From Serripes groenlandicus (Eukaryota > Mollusca > Bivalvia > Cardiida > Cardiidae), in assembly GCA_031761405.1 (NCBI GenBank), contig JASEVX010000003.1:118056849-118120848 (forward strand): 64,000 nucleotides of DNA, in the 5' to 3' direction. This document shows positions 10,761 to 20,641 of the stretch, piece by piece; within the stretch, counting starts at the first letter, position 1; every line of letters begins with the position of its first letter. Below the pieces are notes generated by a model, which made no database searches, was not told the DNA's origin, and worked only from the letters and a program-made list of their open reading frames with translations. The position numbers and the translations under genes are program-made.

Positions 10761-10980
10761 CTTTCCCTCATACGACAATTCTGCAGCAGACGACTTTGAA
10801 CGTATTTTGTCAAAAAATAGAAAATCTCCATAAATGAATGGATAACCTATGACAAAAAATGGAAAACATTGTGGCAAAAGAAGAAATTGCACGTTTTGTG
10901 CAATTTCTTCTTTTGTCAGTATGTTTTCCAAAAGCTGTCTGCTGCAGAGGCGTCAGAAAGCGTCTATGTTAGGGAAAGGG
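10761..10980 (+). mobile_element. piggyBac-like MITE
   Basis: Left end CTTTCCCTCATACG lacks the first two C and its TTAA. Right end GGGAAAGGG is followed by TTAA. Central hairpin AAATTGCACGTTTTGTGCAA. Confidence 0.85.
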
Positions 10981-10984
10981 TTAA

Positions 10985-11125
10985 CACTCAATCAAACTGT
11001 CTGTTGTGGCTACTCAAAAAAATTGTCTCACTGAGATGAGATTCTTTTGCCTACTACCCACAACATGGAGTTTGAGGGCCAGGTAGGGATTTAAGAACAT
11101 CAAAAATGCCCCTTAAGTTGCCTTA
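10985..11125 (-). mobile_element. hAT-like MITE, partial
   Basis: Central palindrome of the family (TGGCTACTCAAAA...TTTTGCCTACTACCCACAAC) and the inverted end (GATTTAAGAACAT...AATGCCCCTTA). Related to the copy at 43366. Confidence 0.55.
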
Positions 11126-11126
11126 A

Positions 11127-11240
11127 CCCTCTCCCTCATATACACGCTTTATGACACATCTGCGGCAGATGGCTTTTGAAGACATGTCTCAAAACAAGCA
11201 ACTTCTCCTTCTGTCACCATTTTTTCACCTCTTGATCTTA
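11127..11240 (-). mobile_element. piggyBac-like MITE fragment
   Basis: TTAA then CCCTCTCCCTCATATACACG, a diverged 'right' arm in reverse, running as far as the centre, with no second terminus. Confidence 0.6.
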
Positions 11241-11249
11241 TTCAATTAT

Positions 11250-11464
11250 CCCTTTCCCTCATACGACAATTCTGCAGCAGACCCTTTTGAACATATTTTG
11301 TCAAAAAAAAGAAAATCTCAATAATGGATAACCTATGACTAAAAGTGGAAAACATTGTGGCAAAAGGAGAAATTGCTCGTTTTGAGCTGTTTCTTCTTTT
11401 GTCACTGTTTTCAAAAAGCTGTCTGCTTCAGAGGCATCAGAAAGCGTCTGTATGAGGGAAAGGG
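11250..11464 (+). mobile_element. piggyBac-like MITE with TTAT duplication
   Basis: Full-length 215-bp copy. Its flanks are TTAT at 11246-11249 and TTAT at 11465-11468, a matching pair that differs from the usual TTAA. Confidence 0.85.
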
Positions 11465-11496
11465 TTATTGTACTTTCATTCAAAGGGAGTTCAGGT

Positions 11497-11546
11497 AAAT
11501 GTTCAAAGTCGTCTGCTGCAGATTTGTTGTATGTGGGAAAGGGTTA
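11497..11546 (+). mobile_element. piggyBac-like MITE, solo right end
   Basis: TTCAAAGTCGTCTGCTGCAG, then TTGTATGTGGGAAAGGG and TTAA. It lies about 25 bases upstream of the acceptor of the HIGD-like gene's first coding exon. Confidence 0.7.
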
Positions 11547-11590
11547 ATGCCATATCTATTCATGTCTTACAGATTTACTTGTCAAACAAA

Positions 11591-11672
11591 ATGTCTCGTT
11601 TCGATGATGAGGAACAAGGAGTGGTGTCTCGTTACAGGAAAAATTTAGAACTGTATCCATTCTTGGGATTGG
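11591..11672 (+). CDS. HIG1-domain protein, first coding exon
   Basis: Start ATG at 11591 (context AAAATGTC), 18 bases after a likely acceptor (CATGTCTTACAG|, exon from 11573), so the short 5' UTR part is spliced to an unseen upstream exon. It encodes MSRFDDEEQGVVSRY and RKNLELYPFLGL, and ends at 11672 before donor GTGAGT, phase 1. The N-terminus is acidic then basic, as in the family, and the exon stops within the first hydrophobic segment. The continuation after splicing (13054) keeps the frame and completes the HIG1 domain. HIG1 proteins act in the mitochondrial inner membrane on respiratory-chain supercomplexes. Confidence 0.75.
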
Positions 11673-11832
11673 GTGAGTGAAGTTTATCGTACCCTGATTT
11701 CAGTTGAAAGTTGCATGTACTGTAGAGGGGCAGCTGGCTGATCTAGAACTTTGCCGATCATGAACTGATGAAGTTCAATTTTTTTTTATTTTCGTGTGAC
11801 GAAAGCATGTACAGATCTCTTATTTAAGGATC

Positions 11833-12062
11833 AGGAATCCGCTGTGGTCGAGTGGTTAGCGTTGGGGATTTCGAAACCAGGTGTCCCAGGTTCGATCCCC
11901 AGTCGCGACACTACGGTCATGGTGGAGTGCCCTTGGGCAAGGCACATTTTCTAGCCTAGTACTGGTTTGTTTACCCAGGGATCATGAATAAATGAACTGT
12001 CGCCGTGATATATCTGAAATAATGTTGAAAGCGGCGTAAAACCCCAATAAAGAAATAAATAA
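11833..12062 (+). mobile_element. tRNA-derived SINE with target duplication
   Basis: Head CCGCTGTGGTCGAGTGGTTA (A box TGGTCGAGTGG) and B box GGTTCGATCCC. Body AGTGCCCTTGGGCAAGGCAC, tail AACCCCAATAAAGAAATAAA. Flanks TTTAAGGATC (about 11823) and TTTAAGGGATC (about 12064) look like a 10-11 bp duplication. Same family as the minus copy at 60939-61153. In the HIGD-like gene's intron. Confidence 0.88.
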
Positions 12063-12599
12063 ATTTAAGGGATCTGCGTGGAATAATGTATGTTTCCAAA
12101 TGACATCATTGCTCTAGCAACTTCATTTCTTATTTGATTCTTATGAAAGTTCAACTTAACCAGGCCTCGAAAATTCCACTCACTGGCTGTCATAAATTTG
12201 CGTGTGAATAAGGGGGAATAAGCGAGTAGAATTTTAATCATAGTCGTTCGCCCGGTCAATAACATTCTCCAGATCTCAATATCAAATCCATTTTATTTTC
12301 CAAAACGAAGATTGCAAAAACATTCCAATTAAAATCATGAATGTAAACATTCAAATCTAAACCGGAAATATCACTTTCTAATGGATAAGTTTAAATTATC
12401 AAATGCATAGTGGCATATCACATATCACATGGATACTACATGCCTTAATAAAAATGAAACTTTATGTCAGTAGGTGGATGCTGAAGAAGAGATTCCTACA
12501 TCTCTCCCTGCCAAGACAAACAACTCAAACATGATATTATTATCCTATATGATATAGGAATAGTATCAGGAGAAAAGTTATTCTACAAAACTCTTTAGG

Positions 12600-12662
12600 C
12601 ATTTATCAAAAAAAAAAATCAAAAGTCGACTGCTGCAGATGCATCTATAGGTGGGAAAGGGT
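12600..12662 (+). mobile_element. piggyBac-like MITE, right-end relic
   Basis: CAAAAGTCGACTGCTGCAGA, then ATAGGTGGGAAAGGG and TTAA, after an A-rich break. Confidence 0.6.
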
Positions 12663-12664
12663 TA

Positions 12665-12900
12665 AAAGTAGAGTTTGCGCAGTATTCATGCATTGACACG
12701 CACCATCAGCAGTGTTAGCACCAAGTTCGCACATGGTTCACGCAAGTGGCACACACATGGTAAGAAAATTGATGGATGTCGAATTTTTGAAAATTTCAAA
12801 TTCTCTCTACGACATGGCACGCACACCCGCACCCTTCACACACTCATCACGCTTGTTCACGAAGACTTAAATCACTGACACGATGCATTGAGTGGACAAA
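12665..12900. repeat. Degenerate array of GC(A/G)C motifs spaced about 10 bp
   Basis: Motifs GCGC, ATGC, ACGC, AGCA, AGCA, CGCA, ACGC, ACAC follow one another at 9-11 bp on one side (about 12676-12755). A palindromic centre (GAATTTTTGAAAATTTCAAA) is followed by a second set (GGCACGCACACCCGCACC..). It resembles the arms of the elements at 24761 and 27126. Clear termini were not found. In the HIGD-like gene's intron. Confidence 0.45.
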
Positions 12901-13053
12901 ATTCATGCCAGTGTCGGGGTGGCTTAAGGAATCTTCTTCAGCATTCACTTACAGACATAATTTGCAGGCAACACAATGTGCCATAATTTGTTCAACTCTG
13001 TTCTATAATGCAACTTTGATTCATAAATATTCTCTCTTATTCATACATTACAG

Positions 13054-13301
13054 GTTTGGTAGGCGGAGCTGCAATGCTGATAGGCAGAACAGGTTACTAT
13101 TGGAGGTATGGGTCCAAATTCAAGAGAGAGATGTTCGTTTTACAGACTCGTATTTATACACAAGGGACATTTTTCTTAGCATGTTCAATTCCAATTGTAT
13201 TCAACCTAGGAGTTTACGTGTCAAGAAAACTGCGTGGTCTTCCCACGGAAAAAGAACGTAAACCCCTACCCCCTAACTGTGAATACGCTCCCGAGGATTA
13301 A
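13054..13301 (+). CDS. HIG1-domain protein, second coding exon and stop
   Basis: Acceptor TACATTACAG|GTTTGG joins in phase to the first exon to give a 109-residue protein ending at TAA 13299-13301. Across the junction it reads YPFLGLGLVGGAAMLIGRTG, then a basic loop, then QTRIYTQGTFFLACS followed by hydrophobic PIVFNLGVYV and a polar tail. Two membrane segments around a basic loop, with R-x-x-x-Q-G at the start of the second, is the HIG1 pattern (human HIGD1A/HIGD2A have R(V/I)AAQG there). Length is near the family's 90-110. Likely role: respiratory complex assembly or hypoxia response in mitochondria. I cannot say which HIGD subgroup. Confidence 0.72.
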
Positions 13302-13439
13302 GATAGAGCTGTGTTATGATGATATATGTTCATGATAGGGAGAATGGTCATGTTCTACATTGACCACATCATATGAAAACCAACTTTCAGAAGTTTTGCA
13401 TTTAATGACTATCAAAATATACTTGTACAGTTTTTTGTT

Positions 13440-13920
13440 TGCCGGCTTTTCTTTTTAGGTTTCCAGAAATGTGTAGGGTAAAGTGTGCAGATCCGTATCA
13501 GACTACTTTGAGACATAGACTTATCTGGATCTTAAGCTGGAAAGTTGGTTTTCATATGAATGTTTGTGACAAGTTAAAGCTCCCCCTGAGAAAGGTCAAC
13601 AATGAAATGAAGTAATTTTGGTTAGAGGTCTAGATCTATAAGGTTTGTATTTCAATAACTAAAATTACTACAAGAGTGAGAGTGTGCAAACTCAACCGTA
13701 TGGCATTTGTGTGCATCCAAGCAGTGTGATCTGGCTCTGCACTTTAGATGAGGATGATTCTTTAACGAGTATATTAACAGAATATTTTAAAAGGTATACA
13801 GAAAGAAGCGTTGCATGAACTTAAGTTTCGAACTGCTGAAGCCTGTATGACCAGTGTAGAGCCAGATTAGCCACACATCTGTTACGTCTGATATGGCGCT
13901 TTACTGATAGCTGCCCAAGT
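13440..13920. repeat. AGATC(C/A)-type bivalve repeats
   Basis: GTGTGCAGATCCGTATCAGA near 13479, GTTGGTTTTCATATGAATG near 13544 and GTGTGCATCCAAGCAGTGTG near 13710 recall the family at 3480. It lies downstream of the HIGD-like stop and may overlap its 3' UTR. Confidence 0.5.
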
Positions 13921-14017
13921 CAACATTTTATCTTGAATTTCCCAGAAAAGGCCATAGAACCTTCGAAAGGCAAAGCTGGAAAAGTCCATTTAAAAAATTC
14001 AGCATCAAAATGGTGAA

Positions 14018-14235
14018 CCCATTTCCACATGTAGACACATTTTGATACCTCTGTAGCATACAGCTTTTGAAAACATTTTGGCAGAGTGAGAAATTGTTCG
14101 TAATGAGCAATATGTCTGTTTTCCACTACGTATTTCAACTTTTTGCAATGATTAAACTCTCCCTTATAGATTATTTCTTTAATTTTGCCAAAATGTTTTC
14201 AAATTTGTTTGCTGCAGATTTATTGTGTGTGGGAA
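14018..14235 (-). mobile_element. piggyBac-like MITE, diverged
   Basis: CCATTTCCACATGTAGACAC...TTTGCTGCAGATTTATTG with the central GAAATTGTTCGTAATGAGCA. Terminal GGGAAAGGG decayed to GGGAATATA. Confidence 0.6.
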
Positions 14236-14453
14236 TATATTCATGGACCAGTTTCAGACAGTTTCCCTCCCGGCACTGAACTGATAGCATCTTGGATAAT
14301 GTATCATCAGCGACAGGTCAACATGCAAGAGAAATAAATATCTGCATAATTCCGTATTTTAAATCCTTATTTGGTGTTAGTGATACTCAAAAGACTCATC
14401 TCTATGGACAATTCATTAGAGTACCAAAACGTACAGATCACCTTTCCCGTTAA

Positions 14454-14662
14454 CCCTTTCCCTCATACAACAAATCTGCAGCAGACGACTTTGAAAATGT
14501 CCACTAAAAAATATGGAAAATCTATCTAAATGTAGGTAGTATTTCTGAAAAAAGTTGAAAACATTGTGACAAAAGGAGAAATTGCTCAAATTGCTCACAA
14601 TGTTTTCAAAAGTTGTCTGCTGCAGATATGAGATGTGTCAAACGTATACAGATGGGAAAGGG
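14454..14662 (+). mobile_element. piggyBac-like MITE, TTAA duplication
   Basis: 209 bp, flanked by TTAA 14450-14453 and 14663-14666. Subfamily with CATACAACAAATCTGCAGCA at the left. Confidence 0.88.
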
Positions 14663-14829
14663 TTAAGAAAAAGTTTGTAGGAGACTACTTTTAAAACATC
14701 TATGGCAGAAGTATGGGAAATCTCATTATGGACAATGTTTTCAAAAATTTGTCTGCTGCTGATGTGTCAGAAATGGTCAATTGAGTAAGAAGAGAGATAT
14801 AAGCATGTCAGTGCAAAAAAAAGATGCAA

Positions 14830-15010
14830 GTTGACTTTTGTGAGCAATGTAGATCAAGATCAGCCTGTGTATCTGCGTGATCTGATCATGACTACACCGT
14901 TGAAATATTACCATTGTAAGCTTGTTATAATCTGATTCTTTAACATTGGTAGTTTCTGATAAAAGTAGAATGTACAGGCTGATCAGATCTGAACATTTAC
15001 TAATCACAAA
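14830..15010. repeat. AGATCAGCCTGTG repeat
   Basis: GTAGATCAAGATCAGCCTGT near 14848 and TACAGGCTGATCAGATCTGA near 14972, inverted relative to each other; same family as 3480-3955. Confidence 0.6.
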
Positions 15011-15110
15011 TACCATCTTGTCCCTTTATACTTGGACAGGCTCTAATGTGACTGTTATTATTGCTTTGTGGTAGAAAAGACAAGACAAATGAGTGATTTT
15101 GAGGTCTTAA

Positions 15111-15323
15111 CCCTTTCCCACATTCAACAAATCTGCAGCAAACGACTTTGAAAACATAGTGATAAAAACCTGGAAAATCTCCTTAAAAGATAGCTTTATT
15201 GTTAAATTAAGTTGAAAACATTGTGTGGCCTAAGGAGAAATTGCTCATCATGAGCAATTTTACCTTTGGCCACAATGTTTTCAAAAGTCGTCTGCTGCTA
15301 TTGCGTCAAAATGCGGGAAAGGG
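15111..15323 (+). mobile_element. piggyBac-like MITE, TTAA duplication
   Basis: 213 bp, TTAA at 15107-15110 and 15324-15327. Centre GAAATTGCTCATCATGAGCA; right arm GTCGTCTGCTGC. Confidence 0.88.
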
Positions 15324-15794
15324 TTAATGCATCTTCTTACAATGCAGACACAGATGAGCTTGTGAATCTGCAGTCTCAACAGAGCCTTCATTGTGCGTCT
15401 TTTTGTAAGTTTATCCTAGATCACTCATATTGGTGGATGAACAAATGTTAACTCCTCCCTGTTTAGTTCTCGGCTCTAAACCCTCCCACCTTATTGTGTG
15501 ACTGCTATAGAGGGATAAAGATAATTTAAGAAAATTTTAGTTTGTTAAAAAAAAAAATATATATATATATAATCAAAGCTTTTTTTGCTGTTTGTATACT
15601 TTCCAAAGGCTAGTCAAATGCCATTGAAACTCCATTCAATTTTTAAGAAGAGCTAAACTCTTTCAAGATATTGGATCCATTTTGATCTCAATTTGAACAA
15701 TTATAACTGCCAAAAGTCCATGTTTTGATACGGAATACATGTAAGTAGCATTTGTGTATGACATCAAAGTTCTTAACATTTCATATTCCTTAAT

Positions 15795-15937
15795 CTTTTC
15801 CCACATACAGAAATTTCTCCATTTGCCACAATGATTTCAACATTCTATAATCATATTATCATATATCGAGTTTTTCTAAATTTTTAAGTGCATAATTTCA
15901 GTCATCTGCTGCAGATTTCTTGTATGTGGGAAAGGGT
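15795..15937. mobile_element. piggyBac-like MITE, internally shortened
   Basis: TTTTCCCACATACAG at the left; GTCATCTGCTGCAGATTTCT and GTGGGAAAGGG at the right. Lacks the left CTGCAGCAGAC arm. Confidence 0.65.
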
Positions 15938-15944
15938 TTATCTA

Positions 15945-16040
15945 AACACTATGTTGTGATACTCAAAAGAACCCTCTTCGCTCTGAGCTTTCTTGTGAGT
16001 ACCAACAACATTGTATTTTCCTTAATTACACCTGTGATTA
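15945..16040. mobile_element. hAT-like MITE fragment
   Basis: AACACTATGTTGTGATACTC and GAGTACCAACAACATTGTAT are the two arms of the central palindrome of the family at 43366; termini missing. Confidence 0.5.
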
Positions 16041-17050
16041 GCCTAGTCTTTCTTTCAAATTGCATTTGTAACTTTATAGCGTTATATCCACAATACAGTT
16101 CTTATGAAGCTTTATGGCGAAAGGAAAGTCTGTCCAGCCGGCGAATCTTGCAGTCTGGTCTGACTATACTGTTGTTGGACACTGTCCAACTCAACATTTT
16201 ATCCCCTCCGAGAGACGGATGGGATATAATTATGTTTGTTATTGTCCGTCTGTCTTTCCATCGAGAGCCATGATTTGATTAAAACTAACGGGAAATGTTG
16301 ACCATCATACGGAAATTTTGGACTTTAGGTTTTCCTTAAAAACACCAGTATGTCCACTTGACATTATTTTGTATATCAGTTACCATGCGAGTCTACAGGC
16401 CAAATTAAAATTCCAATTCTCATGAAAGTTCATCAGAATTTCATCCCCCATAAAATCTCGGTCAAACTCTAAACTGGATCACATATCATATTAAAAAACA
16501 TTGAACATTAATTTCCAGCAAATCCAAGTAAGGTTGGAAAGTAGGTCATGTGGGGTAAAATAATACAAGGTCACTGGGTCATATTGTAGCAAACACTTGT
16601 GAACTGGTATACCAAGGTCGGCCAAGGGTTCTTTTACAATGTTATGTTGGCGCTGGATCTCAACTCAATGAAATAACTTGTTTGAATATTGTTGTTGCTT
16701 TTTATGTTACATATTGTTGTTTATCAATTTTACCTGAAACAGAATGCTGTTGGCTCCATTTTCGAAAATATTGTAGAAAAAGAATTTCTGCACACAAATC
16801 ATAGTTTTCTGCATTATCCTGACCCCAGTCAGTTGAATGCTAACCCTGCAGCACTGAGTGCCAAGGAGGGCTGCCATTATGACCATATGGATAAATGGAC
16901 CAGCAGTACTGGTAACTTACACAGGAAACCTGATAGAACTGAAAACATGTATTTGTTGAAAGCAGCGAAAACATCAAACAATCAATTGTATGTTTAACAC
17001 TCCTTGCCATTTCATAAGAAAGATAACTGTTGCAGGTTTGTAAACAAGCA
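16040..17050. other. No gene seen; SINE fragments near 16800-16960
   Basis: SINE body blocks in both orientations: TTATCCTGACCCCAGTCAG with GTGCCAAGGAGGGC (minus) and ATGGACCAGCAGTACTGGTA (plus). The remainder holds no supported feature. Confidence 0.45.
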
Positions 17051-17054
17051 TAGA

Positions 17055-17237
17055 TTCAGATAAAGAGTGATATACAGTTCTGTTCCCCACAATATCTCTT
17101 ATTAGCCAACCAAACACTATGATGTAGGTACTCAAAAAGTTTTTCTCATTAAGATGATTCTTTTGAATACCCACCACATAGGGTTAGAGGCTCAAATAAG
17201 GATTGTAGAACATGCAAAACACCCCTTATCCAGAGCT
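17055..17237 (-). mobile_element. hAT-like MITE
   Basis: Ends ATTCAGATAAAGAG and CCCCTTATCCAGAGC, centre AGGTACTCAAAAAG...TTTTGAATACCCACC, with TTCCCCACAATATCTC as in the other copies. Confidence 0.7.
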
Positions 17238-17348
17238 TAAGAACAAGTCTACAAAACTGGCAGCAAGTTATTTACATTGTGTTAGTAATGGCAATTTGTC
17301 ATATAACAATTTCAATTATGCTTTTGATTGTCATTTTATAATATTTAA

Positions 17349-17566
17349 CCTTTCCCTCATACGACAATTCTGCAGCAGACGACTTTGAATGTATTTTGTC
17401 AAAACATAGAAAGTCTCCATAATTGAATGGATAACCTATGACAAAAAGTGGAAAACATTGTGGCAAATGGAGAAATTGCACGTTTTATGCAATTTCTTCT
17501 TTTGTCACTTTTTTTCAAAAAGCTGTGCTGCAGAGGCGTCAGAAAGCGTCTATATGAGGGAAAGGG
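17349..17566 (+). mobile_element. piggyBac-like MITE
   Basis: Left TTAA 17345-17348, right flank ATAA. One C lost from the left CCC. Centre AAATTGCACGTTTTATGCAA. Confidence 0.88.
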
Positions 17567-17713
17567 ATAAAGATATTCTGTCCCACTTGAAGCTGAGTGT
17601 GGAATACTCTTAACATGGGTCAATGGTATAATAAGGTAGATATAATGCTGATACTCTTGTATTTCCATTAACTGTGATATGTTCGATTTCCATTCATTTG
17701 TAAATAAAGTTAA

Positions 17714-17819
17714 CCCTTTCCTACACTTCTGCAGCAGACGACTTTTGAAATCATTGTCACTGTTTTTAAAAAGACGTCTGCTGCAGACGCATCAGAAAGC
17801 GTCTATATGGGGGAAAGGG
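17714..17819 (+). mobile_element. Minimal piggyBac-like MITE, 106 bp
   Basis: Both termini and a TTAA duplication (17710-17713, 17820-17823) but almost no centre: CTGCAGCAGACGACTT is followed within about 30 bases by GACGTCTGCTGCAGACGC. Confidence 0.9.
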
Positions 17820-17899
17820 TTAAAGAAGATGTGTATATCATGTTTTAATTATTTAAATGTAGCTGCATCTTTCATAATGGATCTGTTGTTTGTACTGGG

Positions 17900-18245
17900 A
17901 TCTGTGAAGATTTGAGTGAAACTTTGTTCCCCACTTTCTTAGTCGTAGCCCAGTCGGTAGCGAGCTGTATATCCAGGAGGGGTTTGAATCCCAGCTCGGC
18001 CAAAGTATCTTGTGTGGAGTACTGGTGTGAGAAAGTTAGCAAGCACATGAGTAGGTATACTGGCCGCCGTGATATTACTGAAAAACGTTGGCGTTACGTC
18101 CCAAACAATCAAACCCCACTTTCTTAACCTTCCAGAACATATGCTGTAGGTACTCAACAGAATCGTCTCAATTACATGTTTTGAGTACCAACAACAAAAG
18201 ATGGAGTAAAGAACAGTTTACTCCATCTTATCTAGGCATCTGTGT
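17900..18245 (-). mobile_element. hAT-like MITE split by a SINE
   Basis: TTTGTTCCCCACTTTCTTA on the left; AACCTTCCAGAACATATGCT, palindrome arms GTAGGTACTCAACAG / TTTTGAGTACC and end CTTATCTAGGC on the right. The left boundary is approximate. Confidence 0.6.
17942..18113 (+). mobile_element. tRNA-derived SINE, 13-bp target duplication
   Basis: Head GTCGTAGCCCAGTCGGTAGC (A box) and GGTTTGAATCCC (B box). Tail reads toward GGCCGCCGTGATATTACTGA and ends CAATCAAA. CCCCACTTTCTTA at 17929-17941 and 18114-18126 is an exact duplication, so boundaries are firm. Confidence 0.9.
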
Positions 18246-18450
18246 AGAATTTAGACAAAATGCTCTTTCTACATTTTTCACAATATTTTCTAGTCTTCCG
18301 ATGCTTATATAAACTTTACAAATTTTTTAATTGTGGTGATGCATATATGTTTTGTTAGCTATAATAAATAAATCAATGCTTTATTATTTAGACATGGTTG
18401 TTTTCCATTTGCTTATCTCACATGATGTAATAAAATTCATACTCGTTTAA

Positions 18451-18651
18451 CCCTTTCCCTCATACAATTCTGCAGCAGACGACTTTGAACATATTTTGTC
18501 AAAACATAGAAAATCTCTATAATTGAATGGATAACCTATGACTAAAAGTGGAAAACATTGTGGCAAAAGAAGAAATTGCTCGTTTTGAGCAATTTCTTCT
18601 TTTGTCAATATGTTTTCAAAAAGCTGTCTGCTGCAGAGGCGTCAGAAAGGG
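18451..18651 (+). mobile_element. piggyBac-like MITE, shortened right repeat
   Basis: TTAA at 18447-18450 and 18652-18655. The right end reads GGCGTCAGAAAGGG, having lost the CGTCTATATGAGGG block. Centre AAATTGCTCGTTTTGAGCAA. Confidence 0.88.
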
Positions 18652-18659
18652 TTAAAACT

Positions 18660-18935
18660 ATTATTATAATTCCTGGAGGACTATAGGCATGCACCGCTTC
18701 AATCGGTCCTTCCATCTCAACTTTTCTGTACCATATCTTCTAAACCATTTCACCTGAAGACGGCAAGGCCGGATTGTCGGCAATTTGACCTTGAAAATCG
18801 ACAAGCCAAGGTCAAAGTAACCATAGAAATCAATAACTTTAACCAAAATGTTGACGGACAGACATACGGACATCGCCAATCTATAGACCGGAATTGCTAG
18901 AGCAATCCGGCCAAAAAATTGGTTTGAAGATATAT
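18660..18935 (-). mobile_element. Unclassified element end with hairpin
   Basis: Minus strand starts near GGCCGGATTGCTCTAGCAAT, a perfect hairpin (GGATTGCTCTAGCAAT), followed by GACGGACAGAC-like bases and AAGGTCAAA motifs typical of bivalve dispersed repeats. Confidence 0.5.
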
Positions 18936-18959
18936 CTTGGGACAACAGAGTAACTAAAG

Positions 18960-19370
18960 TTGGGTCACTGTGACCTTGACATCTGATTCTCGTCTGGGGG
19001 CCATATCTCCCATGCTATTGCGCCTGGATACATTCTATATGAAGATGGTTTTTCTCATATCAAAATTTTGTCTGATTCTCGTCTGGGGCCATATCTCCTA
19101 TGCTATCCGGCCTGGAGTAACCAAATATTTTATGAAGATGTATCTCCGGAGGACGCTTTTTCTCCCGAAATAACCTTGACATCTGATAATTTTCTGGGGG
19201 CATATCTCCTATCAATTGCGCCTGGAGTAACCAAATTACATAAAGGAAGATGGATTTTAGTATATTAAGTTGTGTCGATGTGACCTTGACATCTGATTCT
19301 GGAGTAACCAAATTACATATTGGAAGATGTATCTCCGGAAGATGTGACCTTGAATTAACCCCATTAACCC
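18960..19370 (+). repeat. Diverged tandem repeat with TGACCTTGACATCTGAT
   Basis: CTTGACATCTGATTCTCGTC, CTGGGGGCCATATCTCC and CGCCTGGA(G/T)TAACCAAAT recur three or four times at irregular spacing of roughly 60-110 bp. Probably the body of the element whose end lies at 18660-18935. Confidence 0.6.
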
Positions 19371-19377
19371 CATTAAC

Positions 19378-19480
19378 CCTTTCCCACATAAAACAGCTCT
19401 ACAGCAGACGACTACGAAAACATCTAAACAATAAAGTGGATAATTATTCAGTAGAGCTATCTCAAGATAGGACACACCTC
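19378..19480 (+). mobile_element. piggyBac-like MITE, left part
   Basis: TTAA and CCCTTTCCCACATAAAACAG, CTACAGCAGACGAC; no right terminus. Preceded by ATTAACCCC twice. Confidence 0.6.
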
Positions 19481-19559
19481 CCCCCACTCTTTTGAAGTTA
19501 TATAATGCATGCCAGAGCAATGATATTATGAAAAGAAAGTCAAATGAAAACATCTAACA

Positions 19560-19645
19560 GGGTCTTAGGTCTTAGTTGTGTACGTTTTCCTGGGCAAAGG
19601 TACAAAACTAAGACCTAAGACCTAGTACAAAACTAAGACTCTAGT
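19560..19645. repeat. Short foldback
   Basis: GGGTCTTAGGTCTTAGTT and AACTAAGACCTAAGACCT are inverted with about 30 bases between. A further AAACTAAGACTC follows. Confidence 0.7.
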
Positions 19646-19654
19646 TAAATTTCA

Positions 19655-20180
19655 ATACCAGAAGAATTGATAAGATACAAAATAATGATGGTGTTCTTTT
19701 CTCTATATCAAACACCATCCTTCAACTCTTTCATTCATGCAGAATGCTTGTTGCCATGGAAACTTTAAAGCAAGAATAATCTTGTCTTCTCTTTCAAAAT
19801 TGATTCGCAATCTTGATTTACTGAAATGTTTCTCAACGAAGCTTTCTTATTGAGTATGAAAGAATTTTGCCCTTTTGAAAACGAAAATACAAAAATGGTA
19901 AAGTGATGCAAGTAATTTTGTCCAAACAGAGGTCAAGGGCAACAGTGACTATACACCCCCACCCCATGGATTTTAAGCCATTTCTACCTTCCTGAATAAG
20001 TTTTTATTGTGGTCTTCTGCATAGGAGTCGAACATGGTCTATAACGGTGAAAGGCTCAAATTTAAGGAATGATTGGTTAGACTTGCTATGGGAGAAACGA
20101 CACACAGACTGATATTGTTAATAAGAATTTATTTAAGAAACAATATTTACACAATCTTTAAAATCAAAACATATGTAACA
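19655..20180. other. No feature recognised
   Basis: AT-rich sequence without a supported exon or family member. Confidence 0.4.
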
Positions 20181-20182
20181 AA

Positions 20183-20336
20183 CCCTTTCCCACTTAAAGA
20201 ATCATTTGTAGCAGAAGACTTTTGAAAACATGGCATAATGAGCAATTTCCCCCTATTGCCACATTTGTTTTATCCTAAAAAAAAAATACCATATATTTCA
20301 GACGTCTGCTACAGAATTGTTGTAAGTGGGAAAGGG
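20183..20336. mobile_element. piggyBac-like MITE, centre reduced
   Basis: CCCTTTCCCACTTAAAG to AAGTGGGAAAGGG; GACGTCTGCTACAGAATTG on the right. Flanks AA and ATAA, decayed TTAA. Confidence 0.75.
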
Positions 20337-20423
20337 ATAAATGAATTCAATCCATTCATTGCAAACTTGGAAGTGATTATTATAAAATGCTACTTATTTG
20401 CAATACTTGCTGAAAGCTTTCTT

Positions 20424-20591
20424 ATCCCTCATCAGTTGTAGATGAAAACATTGTTGCAAATGAAAATATTGACTCATAATGAACCATTTTACCTTTCACT
20501 ACAATGTTTTAAACTCTTTTCATTTATAAGAAACTTCACATATATCCCAGGTGTTTTTATCTGCTGCAGATTGTTGGTAAGTGGGAAAGGG
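20424..20591. mobile_element. piggyBac-like MITE, left end degraded
   Basis: TATCTGCTGCAGATTG and GTAAGTGGGAAAGGG at the right; ATCCCTCATCAGTTG at the left; centre GACTCATAATGAACCA. Confidence 0.6.
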
Positions 20592-20641
20592 TTTCTGCTA
20601 AATTTATAAAGAAATCTTGACAAATTAACTTTCTACTTTAA

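Noticed and set aside
11834..11910. tRNA gene on the plus strand
   Set aside because: Head of a SINE with a tail and flanking duplication; a sister copy is at 60939-61153.
15920..16273. 117-codon plus-strand frame
   Set aside because: Starts in a MITE end and crosses a hAT-like fragment; composition is not protein-like.
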